A stretch of DNA of 12,215 nucleotides, from NCBI RefSeq assembly GCF_030530965.1, contig NZ_JAUMTY010000056.1, positions 1 through 12,215 on the forward strand, read 5' to 3'. Shown here piece by piece: positions 1 through 5,459 of this stretch; the stretch's first letter is position 1, and the number at the start of each line of letters is the position of its first letter. The notes under the pieces were generated by a model, which was given only the letters and a program-made list of their open reading frames with translations, had not been told where the DNA came from and ran no database searches. The position numbers and the translations under genes were made by a program. This DNA is from Corynebacterium sp. (lineage in GTDB: Bacteria; Actinomycetota; Actinomycetes; Mycobacteriales; Mycobacteriaceae).

Positions 1-6
1 CGAGAC

Positions 7-34
7 CTAGTCTTCTCATCTAGTGTTCTCATCT
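7..34. repeat. Short 13-bp tandem repeat (about 2.2 copies)
   Basis: Positions 7-19 and 20-32 are adjacent copies of a 13-base unit (CTAGTCTTCTCAT and CTAGTGTTCTCAT, 12 of 13 identical), and the next two bases continue the period. It lies downstream of the MFS gene end, at the window edge, and I see no function. The six bases before it do not fit another copy, so it does not appear to extend left. Confidence 0.6.
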
Positions 35-52
35 TTTGCCATCGGCTTTCTT

Positions 53-95
53 ATAACGGGGGACTATCGCCATTGTCATTTCTAGCCGCCGTTAT
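53..95 (-). terminator. Possible weak hairpin downstream of the MFS gene
   Basis: A 7-bp perfect inverted repeat (ATAACGG at 53-59, CCGTTAT at 89-95) with a 29-base loop begins 11 bases past the MFS stop codon on the minus strand. On that strand the sequence after the hairpin is only mildly T-containing. The long loop and missing U-run make this a weak terminator candidate. The remainder of 1-105 shows no gene. Confidence 0.2.
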
Positions 96-105
96 CTCCC
101 CACCA

Positions 106-1266
106 TTACCGACGCTTACCACTGCGTAGTAAAAACACATTGCTGATAGCAAAAGCGGCGACGATGGCACACACGATGGCAACAACATAAGGTTGACCGC
201 CCACAATTCCTGCCGCGAGAGCAGGGACAGCCGTGGCCACGTAACCGACCACGTAGTACGTCGATACTGTCTTGGCTTTATCGGATCGTGGCGATAGTTC
301 GGCTGTGCCAGCCAACGAAGTGCGAAAACTGATTCCCTGTCCAATACCTGAAATACAGATGCCGAACCAGGCCACGATGGGCGCGCCAATAATGAGGGAC
401 ACCGCGGTGGATCCCAGGCCCACCACCAAAATAATCATTCCAGCCGCCAAACTTGGCTCGCGGGGAAGAAATGCCATCCCAATTTGAGTTGCCGCGGAGA
501 CCGCAAGCATGAGAAACGTCGTAAAGGCCATGCCCAGTTGGCTGGATACTCCTAAGCCTTTCATGCTGAGTGGGACGACGGACTGGAAAAGCCCGTTTGT
601 ACCGTAGGCAACACCAATGGCAACGGCGAACGGAATGAAAGCAGACACGAGATTCTTCAGAACACCGATCTGAACTTTTAGCTTCAGCCGTCCTCGATTC
701 TCGAGAGTCTCGGTGATTAATAACACCAATGCGCCTGCTACAAGCGTCAGAATTCCGTAAATGGTGAAAGGAATTCTTAGGGGTAACCCCGAATGTAAGG
801 CAATGAACGCACCAAATAATGGGCCGAGTGCCAAACTCAAAGATGTGTAAATCGTGCTCAAAAGGGCACCTAAGGCAGGAGATATCGCCTCTTGCAGAGC
901 TGCCGTAAACGCACCAGTGCATAACCCCACCGATAACCCGGATAGCGTGCGGGCAATACACAAACCAGGGAAATTAGTTGTCAGCGCAAAGGTTGCACTC
1001 GAGGCCAGCGAGAGCGCAATGCACGTCAAAATAACTGGTTTTCTTCCCACAGTGTCAGAAATGTGGCCAAACAATAAGGCAATAACCACACCAACGACAT
1101 AAAAAGAAAAGAAGACGACAGTTGAGCTGGAACCCAGACCCCAATCCCGCTGATATATCGAATACAGCCCCGACGGAATCGTCGACCCGAGCACGACCAT
1201 CGTCATTCCGTACGAAAGCGCTACACCGTCATAAAGTCGTCGCACCGTACCGTTCATCGCGCTCAT
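106..1266 (-). CDS. Major facilitator superfamily (MFS) transporter, probable drug/metabolite efflux
   Basis: A 386-residue integral membrane protein with about 12 hydrophobic segments, normal for an MFS secondary transporter. MFS motif A follows the second membrane helix (GHISDTVGRKP, residues 67-77). A motif B-like helix starts near R106 (ARTLSGLSVG), and a Gly-Pro-rich segment near residues 147-153 (LGPLFGA) recalls motif C, typical of drug:H+ antiporters. The start ATG at 1266 is preceded by GAGGGAG with a 7-base spacer, so I prefer it over the in-frame ATG three codons later. The substrate cannot be read from sequence; multidrug efflux or small-metabolite export are both possible. It stands alone, transcribed away from the phosphorylation cluster, and is separated from tRNA-Leu by a terminator. 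Its codons are clearly richer in A and T than those of the cluster, suggesting a different evolutionary origin. Confidence 0.88.
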   Translation of the reverse strand: MSAMNGTVRRLYDGVALSYGMTMVVLGSTIPSGLYSIYQRDWGLGSSSTVVFFSFYVVGVVIALLFGHISDTVGRKPVILTCIALSLASSATFALTTNFPGLCIARTLSGLSVGLCTGAFTAALQEAISPALGALLSTIYTSLSLALGPLFGAFIALHSGLPLRIPFTIYGILTLVAGALVLLITETLENRGRLKLKVQIGVLKNLVSAFIPFAVAIGVAYGTNGLFQSVVPLSMKGLGVSSQLGMAFTTFLMLAVSAATQIGMAFLPREPSLAAGMIILVVGLGSTAVSLIIGAPIVAWFGICISGIGQGISFRTSLAGTAELSPRSDKAKTVSTYYVVGYVATAVPALAAGIVGGQPYVVAIVCAIVAAFAISNVFLLRSGKRR

Positions 1267-1401
1267 ATCCCGACTCCCTCACAGATCATCAACCCACGTC
1301 GATCAAGCCCTACTCCGTCCTCCAGCATGAAGTTAGGTTTCTTTAGGGAACACTGTATCTAAGGAATCAACAACGGTGAGGGGAAACTGGAAGAATGCGA
1401 A
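1267..1401 (-). promoter_or_regulatory. MFS upstream region with an imperfect inverted repeat
   Basis: This stretch must hold the promoter and ribosome-binding site of the minus-strand MFS gene if that gene is transcribed alone. The RBS (GAGGGAG on the minus strand) is at 1274-1280. An imperfect inverted repeat lies at 1339-1346 (TTCTTTAG) and 1359-1366 (CTAAGGAA), with 7 of 8 bases paired around a 12-base spacer. Efflux genes are often controlled by TetR- or MarR-type repressors at such sites, but no regulator gene is visible here and I cannot place -35/-10 boxes with confidence. The operator reading is inference. Confidence 0.3.
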
Positions 1402-1448
1402 AGTCCCCGTCGGCTGAAACCCTTGCAGGATCACAACCAACGGGGACT
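1402..1448 (-). terminator. Strong stem-loop, probable terminator of tRNA-Leu
   Basis: Arms at 1402-1416 and 1434-1448 can form a 15-bp stem around a 17-base loop (1417-1433). The outer 9 bp are perfect. The inner part contains two positions that are G-U pairs when read as minus-strand RNA but C-A mismatches as + strand RNA, so the structure is favoured on the minus strand. It begins 19 bases after the tRNA-Leu 3' end and is followed on that strand by TTCGCATTCTTCC, a short interrupted T-rich stretch. This fits a terminator separating the tRNA from the MFS gene, though it is not a classic perfect U-run. Confidence 0.65.
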
Positions 1449-1467
1449 AACACTCACAATGAAGTTG

Positions 1468-1551
1468 TGGGCGAAGGGGGACTTGAACCCCCACGTCCGT
1501 AAAGGACACTGGCACCTGAAGCCAGCGCGTCTGCCATTCCGCCACTCGCCC
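1468..1551 (-). tRNA. tRNA-Leu (anticodon CAG)
   Basis: Read on the minus strand this is a class II tRNA with a long variable arm. The acceptor stem pairs GGGCGAG (1551-1545) with TTCGCCC (1475-1469), ending in one G-U pair. The anticodon stem CTGGC/GCCAG encloses the loop TTCAGGT, giving anticodon CAG, which reads CUG leucine codons. The T arm is GGGGG-TTCAAGT-CCCCC. The discriminator base is A (1468). The next bases are CAA, so the 3' CCA is not fully encoded and must be added by nucleotidyltransferase. A tRNA-Leu beside fhaA is, as I recall, also found in M. tuberculosis (leuT). Confidence 0.95.
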
Positions 1552-1566
1552 GAAACAACGCACGTC

Positions 1567-1597
1567 AGCTTAGCACGACGTCCCACGTCGAAAACAA
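1567..1597 (-). promoter_or_regulatory. Candidate tRNA-Leu promoter with a palindrome in its spacer
   Basis: On the minus strand TAAGCT (1572-1567) preceded by TGC resembles an extended -10 box. It would start transcription about 9 bases before the mature tRNA. A weak -35 (TTGTTT, 1597-1592) sits 19 bases upstream, longer than ideal. Between them is a perfect palindrome with 6-bp arms and a 3-base centre (CGACGT-CCC-ACGTCG, 1576-1590). Position and spacing support a promoter; nothing here proves it. Confidence 0.4.
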
Positions 1598-1783
1598 AAG
1601 AGCAGGTCACAGGCTTGCAAAAGTTCACAAACTAGTCCGCAGACTCGCCGAAAACACCTCTATACCTCTTAATATGTCGGCTTCATATCTCATACATTTC
1701 TTATTCATATCGCGCACAATCCCGTCGATAGTGATCGAACTCGACGAAAAACCTGGACGTAGTACGCTGCTCTCCTATGTATT

Positions 1784-1804
1784 TACGAAAGAAATTCGTA
1801 TAAT
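1784..1804 (+). promoter_or_regulatory. Probable fhaA-cluster promoter with an overlapping inverted repeat
   Basis: TATAAT at 1799-1804 is a perfect sigma-A-type -10 hexamer in a region between divergent genes. No good -35 hexamer lies 16-18 bases upstream (the 17-base position reads TATGTA), which is common for actinobacterial housekeeping promoters. An inverted repeat TACGAA-agaaa-TTCGTA (1784-1800) runs into the first two bases of the -10 box, the position expected for a repressor operator. Transcription would start near 1811, giving an untranslated leader of about 160 bases before fhaA. Confidence 0.5.
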
Positions 1805-1883
1805 GACCTGAACTTCTCTCAAATGGCATAGCGTAGAGAACAACACGGTCACATCAAGAACGATCGCAGATCAGGGAAGAACC

Positions 1884-1915
1884 GCGGCTGACCGCACACT
1901 TTTGCCATCAGCCGC
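1884..1915 (+). promoter_or_regulatory. Stem-loop in the fhaA 5' leader
   Basis: GCGGCTGA (1884-1891) and TCAGCCGC (1908-1915) form a perfect 8-bp stem around a 16-base loop inside the predicted leader of fhaA. No U-run follows, so it is not an obvious intrinsic terminator, and it ends 36 bases before the likely Shine-Dalgarno sequence. It could influence mRNA stability or leader folding. I recognise no known riboswitch family in this leader. Confidence 0.35.
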
Positions 1916-1970
1916 ACATGAGTGCAGCCCTGGATTTTCGCGCGATGCCAAGAAAGGTGTCCCAGTTCAT

Positions 1971-2957
1971 ATGGATATGCTCGGGCGTTTCCGAAAGCTC
2001 GATAGCTCCCTGCAACGCGGCATGGATAATGGATTCGCGCGCGTCTTCGGCGGATCCGTCGTCCCTGCCGAAATTGAGGAACTCTTGAAGCAAGAGGCCG
2101 AGGATTCCTTGGTTTATGGACCCCACGGCACTCTATATGCCCCCGACCGGTACGTCGTCTACCTAGCAGCAAAAGACTTAGACAAGATTAACGACGCCGA
2201 TCCGGACCTGAACTTCGACCTCTCTGACCTGCTTGGACGCTTCATCCGCAACGAAGGATGGCGCACGTACGAAGCCGTCACTGTGGACCTCAAGAGCGAC
2301 AAAGGCCTGCACACCGGCCAGCTCAAGTGCCACTCCTCCGTGTCAGAGCACCAGGATGCGCGGCCAGTGAGCCCGCCGACCGAGGTCTACGCCTCACAAC
2401 ACAACAACTCTGCCAACCAGAAGCAGCCGGGGCAGGCCGGACAGCCAGAGGGACAATCCGGCTACCCTCACAGCGTCGACTATGACAGCTACCGCCATGC
2501 GCAAGCGTGGTCCGAAGTTGCCGACGCCGCCGACACTGCTAACCCCGCCCCGGGAACAGGGCACGTCTCCCCCGCCGGTGCCGCAGCAGCGCCGAACGCG
2601 CAGGACAACGGCGGGTATGCCCCAGGACAGGCGTCGGTAAGCGGACAGGCAAGCGAACAAGCGGCCGTCACCCTCTTACTTCAAGACGGGTCCTCCCGGA
2701 CATACCACGTACACGAAGGAACAAATATCATCGGGCGTGGTAACCAGGTGGATTTCCGCCTCCCCGATACCGGCGTATCGCGGCGACACGCCGAACTCGT
2801 GTGGGACGGAAAAGAGGCCGTCCTGGTGGATCTGCATTCCACGAACGGCACCACCGTCAACGACACCCCGATCGACAACTGGCTGCTGGCCGACGGAGAC
2901 GTCATCACCGTCGGACACTCTTATATAGAGGTGCGAATCAACACGCCTCAGAGGTAG
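1971..2957 (+). CDS. fhaA: FhaA: DUF3662 and FHA-domain phosphothreonine adaptor
   Basis: A 328-residue cytosolic adaptor. Residues 1-125 match the FhaA N-terminal domain (DUF3662), with the family-typical FARVFGGSVVPAEIEELL at 22-39. Residues 126-230 form a Gln/Ala/Gly/Pro-rich flexible linker. Residues 233-325 are an FHA domain with the phosphothreonine-binding signatures GRG (255-257), SRRH (270-273) and STNGT (290-294). In mycobacteria FhaA is phosphorylated by PknB and binds the phosphorylated pseudokinase domain of the lipid II flippase MurJ, restraining peptidoglycan synthesis; the same role here is inferred. I chose the ATG at 1971 because homologues begin at about this point; AGAAAGG lies 13 bases upstream, a long spacing, and an ATG at 1977 is also possible. 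It is first in the cluster, separated from fhaB by a 328-base gap. Confidence 0.92.
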   Translation: MDMLGRFRKLDSSLQRGMDNGFARVFGGSVVPAEIEELLKQEAEDSLVYGPHGTLYAPDRYVVYLAAKDLDKINDADPDLNFDLSDLLGRFIRNEGWRTYEAVTVDLKSDKGLHTGQLKCHSSVSEHQDARPVSPPTEVYASQHNNSANQKQPGQAGQPEGQSGYPHSVDYDSYRHAQAWSEVADAADTANPAPGTGHVSPAGAAAAPNAQDNGGYAPGQASVSGQASEQAAVTLLLQDGSSRTYHVHEGTNIIGRGNQVDFRLPDTGVSRRHAELVWDGKEAVLVDLHSTNGTTVNDTPIDNWLLADGDVITVGHSYIEVRINTPQR

Positions 2958-3285
2958 GACCGCGGATGTAAAACCGGAGTGCGAACTCAAAAGTCCGCGG
3001 CGTGAAAATTAGCTCGACGCAGACCAAACTCCGTGGCGGTGCCGTCGTCGATAGTGGTGTGAATACCGGCCTCAATACCGACGCTGACACCGTCGAAAAG
3101 CTTTACCGCACCTCTACGAACACGGGCTTTATGCTGCGGGGTTGGCGCGCGGGTACACCAAAGAAGGTAAAGTAGGGCACGACTTGAATCGGTGGGGTGT
3201 CCAGGTGTGCCTGTAAGCTCACTATCCAGCTGGCGCACATGGAGCCACAACCGATGCTGCTGCACAACCAAGGAGGATGCCCACC
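2958..3285 (+). other. fhaA-fhaB intergenic gap (328 bases) with an inverted repeat and a doubtful small ORF
   Basis: This is the only sizeable gap inside the cluster. It begins with an inverted repeat CCGCGGA (2960-2966) / TCCGCGG (2994-3000) around a 27-base loop, with no T-run after it. A GTG-initiated reading frame of 57 codons runs 3002-3175, but it has no Shine-Dalgarno sequence, no recognisable domain and mixed third-base composition, so I do not call it a gene. A promoter serving fhaB and later genes could lie here. I find no convincing -35/-10 pair; TAAAGT at 3168-3173 is the best isolated -10-like hexamer. Confidence 0.5.
3271..3276 (+). promoter_or_regulatory. Shine-Dalgarno that fixes the fhaB start
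   Basis: AGGAGG is nearly an ideal ribosome-binding site. An in-frame ATG at 3277 touches it directly and cannot be used, while the ATG at 3286 is 9 bases away. This decides the fhaB start. Confidence 0.85.
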
Positions 3286-3786
3286 ATGCAAAGCACGGTG
3301 TTGTTTCTCGTTAAACTAGCCATCCTCATCCTGCTCTGGCTCTTTATCGCGCTCACCCTGCGCGCTCTCAAACGGGATTCGGCTACACCCTCAGCCGCCG
3401 TGCTCGCGGCACCCGCCGTAGCAGCGCCCCAAGGCGGGCCTGACCCCACCGTCGCCCCCAATGCCGACGGCAGACGGAACCAGCGAAATAAGGCCCCACT
3501 CTCGGAACTCGTCGTGACCAACGGGCCCCAGAGAGGACAAACGATCGACCTGACGGCACAATCCGAAGTGTTCGTCGGACGAGCGTCGTCGTGCACACTT
3601 GTCCTCAGCGACGACTACGCTTCATCCCGTCACGCACGGTTCATCCGCAACGGAAACGACTGGTTCGTGGAAGACCTAGAATCGCGCAACGGGACATACC
3701 TCAACGAACAACGCATCGACCAGCTAGAAACCCTTACCCGCGGAGATGCCATCCGCGTCGGCCGAACCACACTGCACGTGCAGTAG
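3286..3786 (+). CDS. fhaB: FhaB (FipA): membrane-anchored FHA-domain protein
   Basis: A 166-residue protein. An N-terminal membrane helix covers residues 4-24, followed by a basic patch (RALKR) that keeps the rest in the cytoplasm. An Ala/Pro-rich linker spans about 33-72, and the FHA domain 74-166 carries VGRA (97-100), SSRH (113-116) and SRNGT (133-137), the loops that bind phosphothreonine. The N-terminus MQSTVLF resembles the start of homologues (MQ followed by hydrophobic residues), supporting the 3286 start. In mycobacteria this protein (FipA) is reported to link phosphorylation to division by contacting FtsZ and FtsQ. Its place before the phosphatase and kinases fits a reader of PknA/PknB phosphorylation. 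The stop is 14 bases before pstP, indicating cotranscription. Confidence 0.93.
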   Translation: MQSTVLFLVKLAILILLWLFIALTLRALKRDSATPSAAVLAAPAVAAPQGGPDPTVAPNADGRRNQRNKAPLSELVVTNGPQRGQTIDLTAQSEVFVGRASSCTLVLSDDYASSRHARFIRNGNDWFVEDLESRNGTYLNEQRIDQLETLTRGDAIRVGRTTLHVQ

Positions 3787-3800
3787 GAAGGGATCATTAG

Positions 3801-5459
3801 ATGACATATGCCCTGACCTACGCGGCCGCATCGCACGTAGGACTGATCCGCGGAAACAACGAAGACTCTGCCTACGCAGGCCCCCACCTGCTGGCACTAG
3901 CCGACGGCATGGGCGGACATGCGGCGGGAGAAATAGCCTCCCAGCTCATGATCTCCCACATCGCCCACGTCGACGATGTGGGACCCGGCGACGACATGTG
4001 CGGGCAGCTGGCCGACGCGATGGCCGAAGGTAACGCTGCTATCGCCAACCAGATCGACATCAACCCCGCCACCGAAGGCATGGGGTGCACCCTCGACGCC
4101 TTCTTCTTCAACGACGACACCCTCGCCATCTGCCACGTTGGCGACTCACGCGGATACCTCTACCGCGACGGACAACTAGAGCAAATCACCAAAGACGACA
4201 CCTACGTCCAATCCCTTGTCGACGAAGGCCAGCTGGCACCCGAGGACGTCTCTAACCACCCGCAGCGCTCCCTCATCCTGAAAGCGCTGACAGGCCGGCC
4301 CGTGGAGCCCACCCTGATGCTTCGCGACGTCCGCCCTGGTGACCGCTATCTCCTGTGCTCCGACGGCCTCTCTGACCCCGTCAGCCACGACACCATCGCG
4401 GATATCGTCTCCCGCGGCACGCTCGACCAAGCTGCCGAGCGCCTTATCGACCTCGCTCTACGCAGCGGCGGGCCCGATAACGTCACCGTCGTCCTCGGAG
4501 AAATCGTCGACACCAGCGACGACGACTACGCCCCGGCCGCGCCTCTCCTCGTCGGCGCGCTCGATCCGGAACAGACCGACGTCGCCCGGCCCGATACCGC
4601 CGCCGGCCGTGCCGTCGGCATGAAGCTCATACAACAGAACAAAGAGGCCCAGGCGCAACGGAATCCTGGGGGGCGGTCCGGATCGCAGCCGGCGTCGCCC
4701 GACAACGGTGGGGCCTCCAGCAACGGAGGAGCACAGGCGTCGCGGGGTGACCTCGCTGATCCTGTGAGTGGCGCGGGGGATCGCGCTGACTCCGCCCACG
4801 GTTCAGCCGTCGCCGGAGGGCACGGCCATAACCACGAAAAACACAATAAGAAAAAAGGACGTCGCATCGGTCTCACGGTGGGCGTCATTGTTCTTGTCCT
4901 CGCCGTCGTCATCGGTGCCGGCGGGTGGTGGGCGAAGAAAACGCTAGATAACCGCTATTACATCGCCACCGACAACAACGAACTCGTCGTCTATAAAGGT
5001 GCCGACGAAACAATCCTTGGGAAAACACTCCACAGCACGTACCAACGCGCATGTTTGGATGCCAAGGGCAACCTCACGCTGCTGGACGCGAACTCCACTA
5101 AGAAATGCCACCGCTTCCAGCTGACCGATCTTCCGCCATCGACGCGGACCAACGTCGATAATTTGCCATCGGGGGACTACAACGACGTCCAAACACAAAT
5201 GGAGCGGCTAGCTAAGCAAGCGCTCCCTGTGTGCGTCACCCGCGAATCGTCGCACGGCAACGCCGATAATCCCGACGCCGCCCGCGACAACCGCAGTGGT
5301 GAGCCACACGCGCCCTCTGACGCGGCAACCAGTGGCGAACCTGCACCGAGCGCACCCAGTGCTGGCGAATCCGCAGCCAACAATGCCTCGGGAGACACCG
5401 CCAACGGGCAACCCGGAGACCTCACCACACCTGGTGACACATGCCGGGAGGTGAAATAA
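3801..5459 (+). CDS. pstP: PstP: membrane PP2C-family Ser/Thr protein phosphatase
   Basis: A 552-residue metal-dependent phosphatase that dephosphorylates PknA, PknB and their substrates. The cytoplasmic PP2C domain (about 5-235) shows NNED (19-22), DGMGG with metal ligand D35 (35-39), GDSR (115-118), SDGLSD (187-192) and GGPDNVTV (223-230), so all metal-binding motifs are intact. A Gly/Ser/Asn/Ala-rich linker with a His/Lys-rich end (241-354) leads to one transmembrane helix (about 357-377). The extracytoplasmic part (380-552) has four cysteines (418, 435, 478, 548) and ends in a disordered Ala/Ser/Gly/Asp-rich tail. Family members in mycobacteria are of similar size (about 510 residues). 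The ATG at 3801 follows AGGAAGGGA with a 7-base spacer. The stop codon abuts the rodA start, implying coupled translation. The symbol ppp is used in corynebacteria. Confidence 0.95.
   Translation: MTYALTYAAASHVGLIRGNNEDSAYAGPHLLALADGMGGHAAGEIASQLMISHIAHVDDVGPGDDMCGQLADAMAEGNAAIANQIDINPATEGMGCTLDAFFFNDDTLAICHVGDSRGYLYRDGQLEQITKDDTYVQSLVDEGQLAPEDVSNHPQRSLILKALTGRPVEPTLMLRDVRPGDRYLLCSDGLSDPVSHDTIADIVSRGTLDQAAERLIDLALRSGGPDNVTVVLGEIVDTSDDDYAPAAPLLVGALDPEQTDVARPDTAAGRAVGMKLIQQNKEAQAQRNPGGRSGSQPASPDNGGASSNGGAQASRGDLADPVSGAGDRADSAHGSAVAGGHGHNHEKHNKKKGRRIGLTVGVIVLVLAVVIGAGGWWAKKTLDNRYYIATDNNELVVYKGADETILGKTLHSTYQRACLDAKGNLTLLDANSTKKCHRFQLTDLPPSTRTNVDNLPSGDYNDVQTQMERLAKQALPVCVTRESSHGNADNPDAARDNRSGEPHAPSDAATSGEPAPSAPSAGESAANNASGDTANGQPGDLTTPGDTCREVK

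Noticed and set aside
278..961. 227-codon frame on the same strand as the MFS gene but in another frame
   Set aside because: Its translation is Cys/His/Arg-rich and lacks any family feature, while the overlapping frame is a clear 12-helix MFS protein.
1402..1448. CRISPR repeat-like hairpin
   Set aside because: Only one copy is present, with no spaced repetition and no cas genes in the window; a terminator explains it better.
1468..1485. tRNA 3' end as an integration (att) site
   Set aside because: No second copy of the tRNA 3' end and no integrase are visible in the window; similar GGGGACT strings at 60-66 and 1442-1448 are too short to be att repeats.
1902..1970. TTG-initiated 23-codon N-terminal extension of fhaA
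   Set aside because: It starts inside the leader stem-loop, has no Shine-Dalgarno, its sequence is unlike FhaA proteins, and the ATG at 1971 matches the usual family start.
2987..3271. 94-codon minus-strand frame in the fhaA-fhaB gap
   Set aside because: No ribosome-binding site, no recognisable domain, and it would oppose the cluster; kept only as part of the unexplained gap.
3277..3285. ATG at 3277 as the start of fhaB
   Set aside because: It directly abuts AGGAGG with no spacer, whereas ATG 3286 has a 9-base spacer and gives the family-typical N-terminus.
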